Notes: generated by a model from the letters alone, not told the origin. A DNA stretch of 64,000 bases from Burkholderiales bacterium (GCA_016000265.1 JAECRL010000008.1:1-64000), one strand, 5' to 3'; positions 8,429 to 18,959 are shown, counted from the first letter of the stretch. Program-made: numbers and translations.

Positions 8429-8541
8429 GCCAAAGTGCAGGGCTGCCGCCTTCACTTTCTGAAAGCTGCAGTCAGAATACGGAAACACTTGCGGGTCAAG
8501 ATACCGGACCTGCTCCCAGCCGACACCGATCCAGGAGACAC

Positions 8542-10548
8542 ATGGCTGCATCCCCACGGTCGCGCACCCCGCGTGCGAAGACTGCACCCGACGCCCCCTC
8601 TTCGTCCGCGGCAGCGGGTGCCCCGGTCCGCAAGGCCCCGTCCAAGGTGGCTGGGAAGGTGGCTCGCAAAGTCGCCGCCAAGCCGGTCGTTGCCCAAGCG
8701 GCCGCCGAGGCCCCCAGTCGCTCCACCGCGCGGGCCAGCTCAGCGGCCGCATCGGCCACACCCAGCGGTGCCTCCGCTGCTTCGGCGTTCGGGCTGCCCT
8801 TCGATCTGCCTTTTGATCTCCCCTTCGGTCAGCCTTTCGGCCCCGCCTCGGCCAAGCCCTTCTTGCAAGCCATGCCCTCCCTGCGCATGCCCACCATGGG
8901 GCAGGCGGTCGAGGCCATGGGCCAGAGCCTGGGCGCCACATTGAAATCCCTGGCCGGCCTGAGCATCCCGCCCGAGCAACTCCAAGCCATCCAGGGCGAC
9001 TACCTGCAACAGGCCAGCCAGTTGTGGAACCAGGCGGTGAGCCAGCCCGAGCAGGTCAAGGTCGCTGACAAGCGCTTCGCCGCGCCCGAGTGGCAGCAGC
9101 ACCCTGGCAGCGCGTTCATGGCCGCGATGTACGTGCTCAACGCCCGCACCCTGCAGCGACTGGCCGACAACCTCAGCGGCGATGAGAAAGCCCGCCAGCG
9201 CGTGCGCTTCGCGGTGCAGCAATGGGCCGACGCGGCCTCGCCGGGCAACTTCCTGGCCTTCAACCCCGAGGCCCTGTCCAAGGCGGTGTCCACCCAGGGC
9301 GAGAGCCTGACCCAGGGCCTGCATCACCTGCTCAACGACATCCGCCAGGGGCACATGTCCCAGACGGACGAGAGCGTCTTCGAGGTGGGCGTCAACGTGG
9401 CCACGACCGCGGGCTCGGTGGTCTACGAGAACCCGTATTTCCAACTCATCGAGTACACGCCGCTGACGCCCAAGGTGCACGAGGTGCCCTTCCTGTTCGT
9501 GCCGCCGTGCATCAACAAGTACTACATCCTGGACCTGCAGCCCGACAACTCGCTGGTGCGCTACATGCTCTCGCAAGGCCACCGGGTGTTCATGGTCAGC
9601 TGGGTCAACGCCGACGACGACCTCGCCCAGTCGACCTGGGATGACTACGTCGAGCACGGCGTCATCAAAGCCATCGACGTGACCCGCGAGATCACCGGAG
9701 CCGACCAGGTCAACGCGCTGGGCTTCTGCGTGGGCGGCACCCTGATTGCGACGGCGCTGGCCACGCTGGCCGCGCAAGGCCGCAAGCCGGTGCGAAGCCT
9801 GACCTTGCTGACGACCTTCCTGGATTTCGTCAACACCGGCACGATGGACGTGTTCGTGGACGAGGCCATGGTGCGCATGCGAGAGATGACGCTGGGCCCC
9901 AACAGCCCGGCAGGCGGCGGCCTGATGCGCGGGGGGGAGCTGGCCACGACCTTCTCCTTCCTGCGTGCCAACGACCTGGTCTGGAACTACGTCATCGGCA
10001 ACTACCTCAAGGGTGAAATGCCCCCGGCGTTTGACCTGCTGTACTGGAACAGCGACAGCACCAACTTGCCAGGGCCGATGTACACCTGGTACCTGCGCAA
10101 CACCTACCTTGAAAACAAGCTCTGCCAGCCGGGCGCCGTGACCGTGTGTGGCGTGCCCCTGGACATGCGCCGCCTGGACATCCCGACTTTCGTCTACGGC
10201 TCGCGCGAGGACCACATCGTGCCCTGGGACAGCGCCTACGCGTCCACCCAGGTGCTCAGCGGCCCGACGACCTTCGTGCTCGGCGCATCGGGCCACATCG
10301 CTGGCGTGATCAACCCGCCTGAGAAGAAAAAACGCAGCCATTGGGTCAGTTCGGCACGCACCTTGCCTGCGACCGCGCAGGCCTGGCTGGACACCGCTCA
10401 GGAGCACCCCGGCAGCTGGTGGCCGGTGTGGTCTCGGTGGCTGGAGCAGCACGCCGGCACCCAAAAGGCCGCCCCCCGGCAGCCTGGCAACAAGCAACAT
10501 CCCGTGATCGAAGCAGCGCCTGGCCGATACGTCAAGCGCAAAGCCTGA
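8542..10548 (+). CDS. phaC: Class I poly(3-hydroxyalkanoate) synthase
   Basis: Polymerises (R)-3-hydroxyacyl-CoA, mainly 3-hydroxybutyryl-CoA, into PHB at the granule surface. The 668-residue protein has the PhaC N-terminal domain (about 110-290) and the alpha/beta-hydrolase catalytic domain. The lipase-like box is GFCVGG with nucleophile C396; D557 (in SREDHIVPW) and H585 (in GASGHIAG) complete the triad with the same spacing as Cupriavidus PhaC. Residues 1-80 are an unusual Ala/Lys/Pro-rich low-complexity extension ([14 protein letters not shown]). The start has an AGGAG site (8531-8535) ahead of the ATG. phaA begins 47 nt after the stop, so phaC-phaA-phaB form one operon. Confidence 0.97.
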   Translation: MAASPRSRTPRAKTAPDAPSSSAAAGAPVRKAPSKVAGKVARKVAAKPVVAQAAAEAPSRSTARASSAAASATPSGASAASAFGLPFDLPFDLPFGQPFGPASAKPFLQAMPSLRMPTMGQAVEAMGQSLGATLKSLAGLSIPPEQLQAIQGDYLQQASQLWNQAVSQPEQVKVADKRFAAPEWQQHPGSAFMAAMYVLNARTLQRLADNLSGDEKARQRVRFAVQQWADAASPGNFLAFNPEALSKAVSTQGESLTQGLHHLLNDIRQGHMSQTDESVFEVGVNVATTAGSVVYENPYFQLIEYTPLTPKVHEVPFLFVPPCINKYYILDLQPDNSLVRYMLSQGHRVFMVSWVNADDDLAQSTWDDYVEHGVIKAIDVTREITGADQVNALGFCVGGTLIATALATLAAQGRKPVRSLTLLTTFLDFVNTGTMDVFVDEAMVRMREMTLGPNSPAGGGLMRGGELATTFSFLRANDLVWNYVIGNYLKGEMPPAFDLLYWNSDSTNLPGPMYTWYLRNTYLENKLCQPGAVTVCGVPLDMRRLDIPTFVYGSREDHIVPWDSAYASTQVLSGPTTFVLGASGHIAGVINPPEKKKRSHWVSSARTLPATAQAWLDTAQEHPGSWWPVWSRWLEQHAGTQKAAPRQPGNKQHPVIEAAPGRYVKRKA

Positions 10549-10595
10549 AACCGGCCCGCCACAAGCGGGCCAGATCCTCGCATAGGAGCGTGAAC

Positions 10596-11774
10596 ATGTC
10601 TGACATCGTGATCGTTGCCGCGGCCCGCACCGCCGTTGGCAAATTTGGTGGAACCCTGGCCAAAACACCGGCGTCGGAATTGGGGGCGGTGGTCATCCGC
10701 GACCTGCTGCGCCGCAGCGGCCTGGCGGGCGACCAGGTCAACGAAGTGATCCTCGGTCAGGTGCTCCAGGCGGGCTGTGGTCAGAACCCGGCTCGACAGG
10801 CCGTCATCAAGGCCGGGCTGCCCCATGCGGTGCCGGCCATGACCATCAACAAGGTGTGTGGCTCGGGCCTCAAGGCGGTCATGCTGGCCGCACAAGCCAT
10901 CCGCGACGGCGACTCCGACATCGTGATCGCAGGTGGCCAGGAGAGCATGAGCTTGTCGCCCCACGTGCTGCCCAACTCGCGCGATGGCCAGCGCATGGGC
11001 AACTGGCAGATGGTCGACTCCATGATCAACGACGGCCTGTGGGACGTCTACAACCAGTACCACATGGGCATCACGGCCGAGAACGTCGCCAAGCTGCACG
11101 GCATCAGCCGCGAAGCCCAGGACGCCCTGGCCCTGGCTTCACAACAAAAGGCCGCCGCGGCCCAGGACGCAGGCAAGTTCAAGGATGAGATCGTGCCCGT
11201 CAGCATCCCCCAGAAAAAGGGCGATGCACTGGTGTTCGACGCCGACGAATTCATCAACCGCAAGAGCACCGCAGACGTGCTGTCTGGGCTGCGTCCGGCC
11301 TTCGACAAGGCCGGCTCTGTGACCGCGGGCAACGCCTCGGGCCTCAACGACGGCGCCGCCGCCGTGATGGTGATGACGGCCAAGCGCGCCGAGCAGCTCG
11401 GCCTGCCGGTGCTGGGTCGCATCGCGTCTTACGCCAGCGCAGGGCTGGACCCCGCCACGATGGGCATGGGCCCGGTGCCCGCCTCGCGTCGCGCGCTGGA
11501 GCGCGCCGGCTGGAAAGCCGCCGACCTGGACCTGCTGGAAATCAACGAGGCGTTCGCCGCCCAGGCCTGCGCCGTGCACCAGGAAATGGGCTGGGACACC
11601 AGCAAGGTGAACGTCAACGGGGGCGCCATCGCCATCGGCCACCCCATTGGCGCATCGGGCTGCCGCATCCTGGTCACGCTGTTGCACGAAATGGCGCGCC
11701 GTGACGCCCGCAAGGGCATCGCCTCCTTGTGCATCGGTGGCGGCATGGGCGTGGCCCTGACCATCGAGCGCTGA
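10596..11774 (+). CDS. phaA: Acetyl-CoA acetyltransferase (beta-ketothiolase)
   Basis: Condenses two acetyl-CoA to acetoacetyl-CoA, the first step of PHB synthesis. The 392-residue thiolase has nucleophile C88 in [12 protein letters not shown]349 in [12 protein letters not shown] and C379 in SLCIGGGMG, all in place. The start at 10596 ([19 protein letters not shown]) has a TAGGAG site at 10584-10589; a longer in-frame extension upstream overlaps phaC and is not used. It is the second gene of the phaCAB operon. The length matches biosynthetic thiolases. Confidence 0.97.
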   Translation: MSDIVIVAAARTAVGKFGGTLAKTPASELGAVVIRDLLRRSGLAGDQVNEVILGQVLQAGCGQNPARQAVIKAGLPHAVPAMTINKVCGSGLKAVMLAAQAIRDGDSDIVIAGGQESMSLSPHVLPNSRDGQRMGNWQMVDSMINDGLWDVYNQYHMGITAENVAKLHGISREAQDALALASQQKAAAAQDAGKFKDEIVPVSIPQKKGDALVFDADEFINRKSTADVLSGLRPAFDKAGSVTAGNASGLNDGAAAVMVMTAKRAEQLGLPVLGRIASYASAGLDPATMGMGPVPASRRALERAGWKAADLDLLEINEAFAAQACAVHQEMGWDTSKVNVNGGAIAIGHPIGASGCRILVTLLHEMARRDARKGIASLCIGGGMGVALTIER

Positions 11775-11827
11775 CCCCTTTCGCCCTGAAACACATCTCT
11801 CACCCAATCCCAACAGAGGAGCATTTC

Positions 11828-12565
11828 ATGAGTCAAAAAGTTGCCTACGTGACCGGTGGCATGGGCGGCATCGGCACCGCCATTTGCCAGCGCTTGCACA
11901 AAGACGGTTTCAAGGTCATCGCCGGTTGCGGCCCGAGCCGCGACCACGCCAAGTGGCTCGATGAGCAAAAGGCCCTGGGCTACCACTTCTTCGCATCGGT
12001 GGGCAACGTGTCCGATTGGGATTCGACCGTGGAGGCCTTCAAGAGGACCAAGGCCGAGCATGGCCCCGTTGACGTGCTGGTCAACAACGCCGGCATCACC
12101 AAAGACGGCATGTTCCGCAAGATGACCAAGGGCGACTGGGACGTCGTGATCGACACCAACCTCAACAGCCTGTTCAACGTGACCAAGCAGGTCATCGACG
12201 ACATGGTCGACCGTGGTTGGGGGCGCATCGTCAACATCAGCTCCGTCAACGGCGAGAAGGGCCAGTTCGGCCAGACCAACTACTCGGCGGCCAAGGCCGG
12301 CATGCACGGCTTCACCATGGCCCTGGCGCAAGAAGTGGCCAACAAGGGCGTGACCGTGAACACGGTGTCGCCCGGCTACATCGGCACCGAGATGGTTCGC
12401 TCCATTCGCCCCGATGTGCTGGACAAGATCGTGGCCACCATCCCCGTCAAGCGCCTGGGCACGCCGGAGGAAATCGCCTCCATGGTGTCCTGGGTGTCCA
12501 GCGACGAAGCTGGTTTTGCCACGGGCGCCGACTTCTCGGTCAACGGTGGCCTGCACATGGGTTGA
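11828..12565 (+). CDS. phaB: NADPH-dependent acetoacetyl-CoA reductase
   Basis: Reduces acetoacetyl-CoA to (R)-3-hydroxybutyryl-CoA, the monomer used by PhaC. The 245-residue SDR has the cofactor motif TGGMGGIG (residues 9-16), the NNAG segment, and the Ser-Tyr-Lys triad in NISSVNGEKGQFGQTNYSAAK. The specific GQFGQTNYSAAKAGMHGFT stretch and C-terminal SVNGGLHMG are typical of PhaB. The ribosome site is AGAGGAG just before the ATG. It is the last gene of the operon and is followed by a strong terminator. Confidence 0.97.
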   Translation: MSQKVAYVTGGMGGIGTAICQRLHKDGFKVIAGCGPSRDHAKWLDEQKALGYHFFASVGNVSDWDSTVEAFKRTKAEHGPVDVLVNNAGITKDGMFRKMTKGDWDVVIDTNLNSLFNVTKQVIDDMVDRGWGRIVNISSVNGEKGQFGQTNYSAAKAGMHGFTMALAQEVANKGVTVNTVSPGYIGTEMVRSIRPDVLDKIVATIPVKRLGTPEEIASMVSWVSSDEAGFATGADFSVNGGLHMG

Positions 12566-12592
12566 TGCCTGAAGGCCCCTGGTGGACCTTGG

Positions 12593-12631
12593 AAACCCCA
12601 CGTGCCTCTGAGGAGGGCGTGGGGTTTTTTT
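12593..12631 (+). terminator. Rho-independent terminator of the phaCAB operon
   Basis: AAACCCCACG (12593-12602) pairs with CGTGGGGTTT (12618-12627) across a 15-nt loop, and the 3' arm runs into seven consecutive T (12625-12631). It lies 28 nt after the phaB stop. Confidence 0.9.
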
Positions 12632-12691
12632 CTGGCGTTCAGCCCGCCTGCTCTGTCTGCTCTCCTGTCAAGCCACCAAGTCGCCCAGCCA

Positions 12692-13003
12692 TCAGGCCAG
12701 GGCCTCTTGCTCCAGCACCAGCCGGTCCAGGGCGGCGCACACCTCTGCGAAGCGGCCGGTGATCACCGTGCGGCGAGCGTCTTGCGGGTCCACCGAGATG
12801 CGCACCGGGCGTTGTGTGGCCACTCGCAGCGATGACCCGCTGCGTGGTTGTCCGCCCCAAGGCGTGATGGGGCGGGGGCGAACCGGTTGTTGGGACGCCG
12901 GACGTTGTGCCGAGCCCGGCGTCGAGGCCGACGCCCCACCGGCCACCGCGAGGGCGCTGGTGTTGTGCCGGGCGGCGAAAGCACGTGCGAAATGGTGAAT
13001 CAT
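12692..13003 (-). CDS. Small hypothetical protein downstream of lexA
   Basis: A 103-residue protein with no recognised domain. The first 15 residues are basic/aromatic (MIHHFARAFAARHN), the middle is Pro/Arg/Ser-rich, and the C-terminal third (RRTVITGRFAEVCAALDRLVLEQE) looks like a folded helix. A GGAG site precedes the ATG at 13003. It lies 140 bp downstream of lexA on the same strand, so it could be co-transcribed and thus SOS-responsive, although no second SOS box is seen between the genes. Similar small genes occur beside lexA in related bacteria as far as I recall; function unknown. Confidence 0.6.
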   Translation of the reverse strand: MIHHFARAFAARHNTSALAVAGGASASTPGSAQRPASQQPVRPRPITPWGGQPRSGSSLRVATQRPVRISVDPQDARRTVITGRFAEVCAALDRLVLEQEALA

Positions 13004-13143
13004 GTTGAACTCCGAGATGCTGATGAAGTTCGGCAGGATTCGTTTCAGAAAGCCACCTCGCGGGATCGTGCTCGGCGGCTGCCGGCACCAATGCCCGCCA
13101 CCCGCGTGGTGGCCGCCACAGGGGCCCCATGGGCCCCACTCAT

Positions 13144-13848
13144 TCAGTTCAGGACCTGGTTGCGGATGAGGCCAACCGCCAGCCCTTCGAGCTCGAAGTC
13201 GTCCGCGTCAGGGGACACCAGGATGGGTTCGAAATCGGGGTTCTCGGGCAGCAGTTGGATGCCCTGAGGGGTGCGCTGAAAGCGCTTGACCGTGACCTCG
13301 TCGCCCAGTCGGGCCACCACGATCTGGCCGTTGCGGGCCTCGCGGGTGCGGGCCACGGCCAGCAGGTCACCGTCGAGGATGCCGATGTCCTTCATGCTCA
13401 TGCCGCGCACGCGCAGCAGGTAGTCGGGCTTGCGCGCAAACAGGCTGGGCTCGACCGCGTACGTTTGCTCGACGTGTTCCTGCGCCAGGATGGGGTGCCC
13501 AGCGGCCACACGGCCCACCAGGGGCAGCACCAGCTGCTCCAGGCCAGGCAGTGCCAGGTTGAAGGGCAGGGTGCTGTCCGAGGGGTCGGTGCGGCGCCGG
13601 GTTTCATTGACGGTGCGCAGGGTGCCGGCCTTCAGCCGGATGCCGCGCGAGGTGCCCCCCACCAATTCGATGACGCCCTTGCGGGCCAGGGCCTGCAGGT
13701 GTTCTTCGGCGGCGTTGGCGGAGCGAAAGCCCAGTTCGGTGGCGATCTCGGCCCGGGTAGGTGGGGCACCGGTGCGCGCGATGCTGCGCTGGATCAACTC
13801 GAAGATCTGCTGCTGGCGCGGGGTGAGTTTGGGTTTATCGTCTGCCAT
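13144..13848 (-). CDS. lexA: LexA repressor, SOS regulator
   Basis: Self-cleaving transcriptional repressor of the SOS response. The 234-residue protein has an N-terminal winged helix ([24 protein letters not shown] as recognition region). The scissile A116-G117 bond lies in VGRVAAGHP, and the catalytic S151 (GMSMKDIG) and K188 (EVTVKRF) make up the peptidase dyad. The start at 13848 ([14 protein letters not shown]) matches LexA families; an 8-residue longer ATG start exists at 13872. Autoregulation is supported by SOS boxes directly upstream (13889-13922). It is divergent from the asparaginase gene. Confidence 0.96.
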   Translation of the reverse strand: MADDKPKLTPRQQQIFELIQRSIARTGAPPTRAEIATELGFRSANAAEEHLQALARKGVIELVGGTSRGIRLKAGTLRTVNETRRRTDPSDSTLPFNLALPGLEQLVLPLVGRVAAGHPILAQEHVEQTYAVEPSLFARKPDYLLRVRGMSMKDIGILDGDLLAVARTREARNGQIVVARLGDEVTVKRFQRTPQGIQLLPENPDFEPILVSPDADDFELEGLAVGLIRNQVLN

Positions 13849-13888
13849 CGGAAACCCCGCTGTGCGGGCCACGAGATGAAGAAGGTGA

Positions 13889-13904
13889 CTGTCATTCTAT
13901 ACAG
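13889..13904 (-). promoter_or_regulatory. LexA operator (SOS box), perfect CTGT-N8-ACAG
   Basis: CTGTCATTCTATACAG matches the gammaproteobacterial/betaproteobacterial LexA consensus half-sites exactly. It overlaps a minus-strand TATAGA (13901-13896) that can act as the lexA -10 element, so LexA binding would block its own promoter. It lies 41 bp upstream of the lexA ATG. Confidence 0.88.
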
Positions 13905-13906
13905 GG

Positions 13907-13922
13907 CTGTTCATTTGTCCAG
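13907..13922 (-). promoter_or_regulatory. Second, imperfect LexA operator
   Basis: CTGTTCATTTGTCCAG is a CTGT-N8-CCAG match with one mismatch to the consensus, 18 bp from the perfect box. This places it on about the same helix face, two turns away. Paired boxes are known in the E. coli lexA promoter. It is also 49 bp upstream of the divergent asparaginase gene. Confidence 0.55.
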
Positions 13923-13970
13923 TGTTTTTGCGCCGCAAACTCACCCAGCCCCTCAGGTCAAGGGGGGCGC

Positions 13971-14975
13971 ATGTCGCGCGTGCTGATCCTCGCCACCGGG
14001 GGAACGATCGCTGGCACGGGCATCGACCCCCAGCGCAGTTGGGCCTACCAGGCCGCGCAACTGGGGGTGGATCAACTCGTTCAAGCTGTGCCGGAGTTGG
14101 TTGGTGAGTCCTTGGCCACGCGCCAGGTGGCGCAACTCGACAGCAAGGACATGGGCGTCTCGACCTGGCGGCTGCTGGCCCAGGCGTTGCAGGAGGCCAT
14201 GCGGGACCCGGCAGTCGACGCCATCGTGATCACGCACGGCACGGACACGCTGGAAGAAACCGCCTGCCTGTTGCACGCCCTGCACGACGGCTGCAAGCCC
14301 ATCGTTTTGACCGCGGCGATGCGCCCGGCCACGGCACCCGATGCCGATGGCCCACGCAACCTGCTGGATGCCGTGCGGGTGGCCCGCTCGGCTGCGCTGC
14401 GCGGCGAAGGCGGTGTGGCGGCCGTCCTGGCGGGTCGAACCTGGTCGGCCCGCGACGTGCGCAAGGCCCACAGCCACGCGATGGACGCTTTCGACGGGGG
14501 CGGGGAGCCGCCCTTGCGCGAAGGCGAGTCTTGGCCGGCCCCCATGGGCTGGGGCTGGGCGTGCCTGTCGGCCGCGCCGCCGCGCGTCGAGGTCATCACC
14601 AGCCACGCGGACGCCGATGGCTGGTTGGTGGACGCCGCCTTGCGGCACGCCGCATCGGCTGGTCCCCTCGATGGCCTGGTGGTGGCTGCGACCGGTCATG
14701 GCACGGTGCATCAGGGGCTGGAGGCGGCTTTGCAGCGCGCGCATCAGGCTGGCGTGGTGGTCTGGCGCAGCAGCCGGGTGGCGCGAGGGGGCGTTCAAGC
14801 GCGTGAAGGTGATGGCGAGTGCGATGGCCAGGGCGGTGCGGCCGCTGCGTGGCCAGCGGCTGGCTCGCTGACGGCCGCGCAGGCGCGCGTGATGCTCGTG
14901 CTGACGCTGCTGCGCCAGCGCCTTCAACCCCCTCAGCGCCCGCCCGAGACGTCGAGCATCGCACCCGCGGTGTAG
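13971..14975 (+). CDS. L-asparaginase family protein
   Basis: Predicted to hydrolyse L-asparagine to aspartate and ammonia. The 334-residue protein has the two asparaginase signatures: LATGGTIAGTG at the N-terminus with nucleophile T12, and ITHGTDTLEET with T91-D92. No signal peptide is seen, so it is probably the cytoplasmic type. A purine-rich AGGTCAAGGGGGG precedes the ATG. The C-terminal 70 residues are Gly/Ala/Arg-rich and look less conserved. The last 43 bp overlap the convergent SDR gene. It shares the 122-bp intergenic region with lexA. Confidence 0.88.
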   Translation: MSRVLILATGGTIAGTGIDPQRSWAYQAAQLGVDQLVQAVPELVGESLATRQVAQLDSKDMGVSTWRLLAQALQEAMRDPAVDAIVITHGTDTLEETACLLHALHDGCKPIVLTAAMRPATAPDADGPRNLLDAVRVARSAALRGEGGVAAVLAGRTWSARDVRKAHSHAMDAFDGGGEPPLREGESWPAPMGWGWACLSAAPPRVEVITSHADADGWLVDAALRHAASAGPLDGLVVAATGHGTVHQGLEAALQRAHQAGVVVWRSSRVARGGVQAREGDGECDGQGGAAAAWPAAGSLTAAQARVMLVLTLLRQRLQPPQRPPETSSIAPAV

Positions 14976-15682
14976 CTGGCGGCGTCGGACAGCAGCCAGG
15001 CGATGGCTTCGGCGACCTCGTGCGGCTGGGCTGCGCGGCCCATGGGCAACTGTGGCGCCATGCGCTGTGCGCGGTCCGGCTCGCCGCCGCTGGCGTGGAT
15101 GCCGGTGTCCGTGATGCCCGGTCGCACCGCCACCACGCGAACGCCTTCACCGGCCACCTCCTTGGACAGGCCGCTGGTGAAGACGTCCACCGCGCCTTTG
15201 CTGGCGGCGTAGTCCACGTAGAGGCCGGGCGAGCCGCTGCGCACGGCGCTGCTGGAGACGTTGACGATGACCCCACCCGACCCACCGTGCCGCTGCGACA
15301 GGCGCCGCACGGCCTCGCGTGCACACAACATCGTGCCCAGCACGTTGACCGCCAGCATGCGCTGCAGGCGCTCGGCGCTCATCTCATCAAGCCGCGCGGT
15401 GCGGTCGACGATGCCGGCGTTGTTGACCAGCCCGGTCAGCGGGGGCAGAGATTCATCCACCTTGGCGAACAGTTTGAGGACGTCGGCCTCGTGGGCGATG
15501 TCGGCTTGAGCGATGATGGCCCGCGGCGCACCCAGTTGCAGGCACTCGTCGGCGACGGCCTGGGCCAGGTCCGCGCGGTGCGCGAAATGGATGAGCAGCG
15601 AATGGCCGCGCTGCGCCAGCAGGCGGGCGGTGGCCGCGCCGATGCCCTGGCTGGCGCCGGTGATGAGGGTGACGTGTGGCAT
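14933..15682 (-). CDS. Short-chain dehydrogenase/reductase
   Basis: A 249-residue NAD(P)-dependent oxidoreductase of the classical SDR family, substrate unknown. It has cofactor motif TGASQGIG (residues 8-15), NNAG at about 87-90, catalytic Ser in VNVSSSAVRSGSPGLYVDYAASKGA with Tyr and Lys spaced YxxxK, and the C-terminal LDVSGGR typical of FabG-like enzymes. It is most like sugar or FabG-type dehydrogenases by pattern. Convergent with and overlapping the asparaginase gene; divergent from macA across a 68-bp gap. Confidence 0.9.
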   Translation of the reverse strand: MPHVTLITGASQGIGAATARLLAQRGHSLLIHFAHRADLAQAVADECLQLGAPRAIIAQADIAHEADVLKLFAKVDESLPPLTGLVNNAGIVDRTARLDEMSAERLQRMLAVNVLGTMLCAREAVRRLSQRHGGSGGVIVNVSSSAVRSGSPGLYVDYAASKGAVDVFTSGLSKEVAGEGVRVVAVRPGITDTGIHASGGEPDRAQRMAPQLPMGRAAQPHEVAEAIAWLLSDAASYTAGAMLDVSGGR

Positions 15683-15750
15683 GGCTTCACTTTACCTTCG
15701 CTTAACCTGACAGACTCAGTTTGTAAACGGATGCTTGAGACACTGACGGC

Positions 15751-16977
15751 ATGACGAGCGTGAACAAGAAAAAGCGATGGCTGTCGGGCTGGCGCCTGGC
15801 GGGGGGCGTGGTGGTGCTGGCCTTGATCGGCTGGGGCGTGAAAGTGAAGTTTTTCACCGCGCCGCCGGTGCCCGAGGTGATCACAGCCGCGGTGGAGCGC
15901 AGCGACCTGGAAGACACGGTCCTGGCCAGCGGCACCATCAAGGCCGAGCAGGAGGTGAGCGTGGGCGCGCAGGTCTCCGGTCAGATCAAGCGCTTGCACG
16001 TGGCCTTGGGGGACCCGGTTCGCCAGGGTCAGCTGGTCGCCGAGATCGACTCCACCACGCAGCAAAACACCTTGCGCAACGCCGAGGCCCAGGTGGCCTT
16101 GCTGCAGGCTCAGCAGCTGGCCAAGCAGGCCCTGTTCAAGCAGGCGGAGGTCGGCTTTCAGCGCAAGCAGGCGCTGTTCAAGCTGGATGCGGGCTCCAAG
16201 GCCGAGCTCGATGAGGCCGAGGCCACGCTGGCCACCACCCGCGCCGAGATCGCGGTGCTGCAGGCCCAGCTTCGCCAGGCCACCATCTCGGTGGACACGG
16301 CTCGCGTCAACCTGGGCTACACGCGCATCCTCGCGCCCATCGACGGCGTGGTGACGGCGGTCATCGCCGAGGAGGGGCGCACGGTCAACGCCTTGCAGTC
16401 GGCGCCAACCATCATCAAGCTCTCGCGCCTGGATCGCGTGCTGATCAAGGCCCAGATTTCGGAGGCCGACGTGGTGCGCGTGCAGCCGGGCCTGCCGGTT
16501 TACTTCACGGTGTTGGGCGAGCCGCTCAAGCGCTACGAGGCCAAGTTGCGCGCCATCGAGCCCGCGCCGGAGTCGGAGCAGACCGAGTCGAGCACCAAGA
16601 CCACCGCGACCACGTCGTCGACGGCCGCGGCCATCTACTACAACGGTTTGTTCGAGGTGCCCAACCCCGAGGGCAAGCTGCGCGTGGCCATGACGGCACA
16701 GGTCTTCATCGTGCTGGACAAGGCGGCCGATGCGCTGGTGATCCCGGCTTCGGCGCTGGGTCAGCGCGATCGCAAGAAGGGCACCCACGCCGTGCGTGTG
16801 CTGGAGGGCGAAGGTGACGCCAAGCAGGTGGTCAGCCGAGACGTGAAGATCGGCCTGAACAACCGGGTGCAGGCGCAGGTGCTCAGCGGCCTCAAGGAAG
16901 GCGAGCTGGTGGTGGTGGGTGAAGCCAATGGCAATGGGGGCGCAGCGGGCGCGCGCCGTGGCCCGGGCATGTTCTGA
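15751..16977 (+). CDS. macA: MacA-type periplasmic adaptor of an ABC efflux pump
   Basis: The 408-residue adaptor links the MacB inner-membrane ABC protein to a TolC-like channel. It has an N-terminal membrane anchor (about residues 11-30), lipoyl halves ([14 protein letters not shown] and [16 protein letters not shown]), a helical hairpin between them (about 95-185), and a beta-barrel plus membrane-proximal domain with conserved VPASALG. It is the first gene of a three-gene efflux operon. The stop codon TGA overlaps the macB ATG (TGATG), indicating translational coupling. Confidence 0.93.
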   Translation: MTSVNKKKRWLSGWRLAGGVVVLALIGWGVKVKFFTAPPVPEVITAAVERSDLEDTVLASGTIKAEQEVSVGAQVSGQIKRLHVALGDPVRQGQLVAEIDSTTQQNTLRNAEAQVALLQAQQLAKQALFKQAEVGFQRKQALFKLDAGSKAELDEAEATLATTRAEIAVLQAQLRQATISVDTARVNLGYTRILAPIDGVVTAVIAEEGRTVNALQSAPTIIKLSRLDRVLIKAQISEADVVRVQPGLPVYFTVLGEPLKRYEAKLRAIEPAPESEQTESSTKTTATTSSTAAAIYYNGLFEVPNPEGKLRVAMTAQVFIVLDKAADALVIPASALGQRDRKKGTHAVRVLEGEGDAKQVVSRDVKIGLNNRVQAQVLSGLKEGELVVVGEANGNGGAAGARRGPGMF

Positions 16978-18959
16978 TGGGCCGTGGTGATCCGATGAGC
17001 GCGACCCCGACGCAAGCCCTGCTGGAGGTCAGCGACCTGTGGCGTGAGTTCCCCTCGGGCGAGGGCACGGTGGCGGTGCTCAAGGGCATCAACCTGCGCA
17101 TCGAGGCCGGCGAGATGGTGGCCATCATCGGGGCTTCGGGCTCTGGCAAATCGACCCTGATGAACATCCTGGGGTGCCTCGACCGCCCCACGCGAGGCAG
17201 CTACCGCGTTGCTGGGCAGCCCACGGCCGACATGGCGCCCGATGACCTCGCGCGCCTGCGACGCGAGCACTTCGGCTTCATCTTCCAGCGCTACCACCTC
17301 ATGGGTGACCTGAGCGCGTTGGGCAACGCCGAGATCCCGTCCATTTACGCCGGGCGCGCGCGCAGCCAGCGCCACGAGCGGGCCCTGGCTTTGCTCAAGC
17401 GCCTGGGCCTGGAGGACCGCGCCGGGCACCGCCCCGGCCAGCTCTCGGGCGGGCAGCAGCAGCGCGTGTCCATCGCGCGAGCGCTGATGAACGGCGGCGA
17501 CGTCATTCTCGCCGACGAGCCCACGGGGGCGCTCGACAGCGTCAGCGGCGAGGAGGTCATGCGCATCCTGCAGGAGCTGCACGCCGACGGACACACCGTC
17601 ATCATCGTCACGCACGACCCGAAGGTGGCCGCGCACGCGCAGCGCATCATCGAGGTCGCCGACGGGCACATCGTGGCCGACCGCCGCACGGCCGAGGCGC
17701 CGAGCTCGACGGGGCGCGTGCGCCACGCCGAGGTGCTGCCCGAGGGCTCCTGGGCGGCCGCCTGGGGGCGCTTCACCGAGGCGTTCTCGATGGCCTTGCG
17801 CGCCATGGCGGGCCACCGCCTGCGCACCCTGCTGACCATGCTGGGCATCATCATCGGCATCGCGTCGGTGGTGTCGATGGTGGCCCTGGGCGAGGGCTCG
17901 CGCCAGCGCGTGCTCAAGGACATCTCGGCGATGGGCACGAACACCATCGACATCTACCCCGGCAAGAATTTCGGTGATCGCCAGGCGGGCCGCATCCGCA
18001 CCCTGGTGCCCGCCGACGCGCAGGCGCTGGCGCAGCTCAACTACGTCGACAGCGTCACGCCCAGCGTGAGCACCGGCGTGACGCTGCGCCGCGGCAACGT
18101 CGAGGCCTCGGCCAACATCGGCGGGGTGGGCGACCAGTTCTTCCGTGTCAAGGGCTACACCATCGCGCAGGGGCAGGCCTTCGACGCCGACAGCGTGCGC
18201 CGCCAGACGCAGGAAGCCGTCATCGACGTCAACACGCAAAAGGCGCTGTTCCAGCCCGGTGAGGACCCGCTGGGGCAGGTGCTGTTCCTGGGCAACGTGC
18301 CGGTGCGCGTGGTGGCCGTGACGGCGCCGCAGGAGAGTGGCTTCATGATGTCGGACAACCTCAACGTGTGGGTGCCCTACACCACGGCCATGCGCCGCCT
18401 GATGGGGCAGAACCACCTGCGCAACATCACGGTGCGCGTCAGCGACAGCGCCAACCCGGCGGCGGCGGAGCAGGGCATCGTCAAGCTGATCACGCAGCGC
18501 CACGGCTCGAAGGATTTCTTCGTGCGCAACAGCGACAGCATCCGCCAGACGATCGAGAGCACCACGCAGACGATGACGCTGTTGATCTCGTCCATCGCCG
18601 TGATCTCGCTGATCGTGGGTGGCATCGGGGTGATGAACATCATGCTGGTGTCGGTGACCGAGCGCACGCAGGAGATCGGTGTGCGCATGGCAGTCGGCGC
18701 ACGCCAGGCCGACATCCTGCGGCAGTTCCTCATCGAGGCGGTGCTGGTGTGCCTGCTGGGCGGCATCCTGGGCATCGCGCTGGCCCTGGGGCTGGGCGTG
18801 CTGTTCGACTACGTGGGCGGTGGCTTCAGCATGATCTATTCGACGGGCTCCATCGTCGCGGCCTTCGGGGTCTCCTCGCTGATCGGCGTGGTGTTCGGCT
18901 TCTTGCCCGCGCGGCGCGCGGCGCAACTGGACCCGGTCGATGCGCTCAGTCGCCAATGA
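16977..18959 (+). CDS. macB: MacB-type ABC transporter, ATPase-permease fusion
   Basis: The 660-residue inner-membrane component of a MacAB tripartite pump for macrolides, peptides or other envelope substrates. The N-terminal ATPase domain has Walker [10 protein letters not shown], signature [15 protein letters not shown] and Walker [13 protein letters not shown]. It is followed by TM1 (about 285-305), a long periplasmic domain (about 310-530) and three C-terminal helices with a FtsX-like core ([19 protein letters not shown]). The ATG at 16977 overlaps the macA stop; a second ATG at 16995 ([10 protein letters not shown]) is possible. The substrate is not predictable. Confidence 0.95.
   Translation: MGRGDPMSATPTQALLEVSDLWREFPSGEGTVAVLKGINLRIEAGEMVAIIGASGSGKSTLMNILGCLDRPTRGSYRVAGQPTADMAPDDLARLRREHFGFIFQRYHLMGDLSALGNAEIPSIYAGRARSQRHERALALLKRLGLEDRAGHRPGQLSGGQQQRVSIARALMNGGDVILADEPTGALDSVSGEEVMRILQELHADGHTVIIVTHDPKVAAHAQRIIEVADGHIVADRRTAEAPSSTGRVRHAEVLPEGSWAAAWGRFTEAFSMALRAMAGHRLRTLLTMLGIIIGIASVVSMVALGEGSRQRVLKDISAMGTNTIDIYPGKNFGDRQAGRIRTLVPADAQALAQLNYVDSVTPSVSTGVTLRRGNVEASANIGGVGDQFFRVKGYTIAQGQAFDADSVRRQTQEAVIDVNTQKALFQPGEDPLGQVLFLGNVPVRVVAVTAPQESGFMMSDNLNVWVPYTTAMRRLMGQNHLRNITVRVSDSANPAAAEQGIVKLITQRHGSKDFFVRNSDSIRQTIESTTQTMTLLISSIAVISLIVGGIGVMNIMLVSVTERTQEIGVRMAVGARQADILRQFLIEAVLVCLLGGILGIALALGLGVLFDYVGGGFSMIYSTGSIVAAFGVSSLIGVVFGFLPARRAAQLDPVDALSRQ

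Noticed and set aside
8357-8541. FNR-type site upstream of phaC (TTGCGGGTCAAG near 8490)
   Set aside because: It lacks the TTGAT half-site and is not a dyad of the correct spacing.
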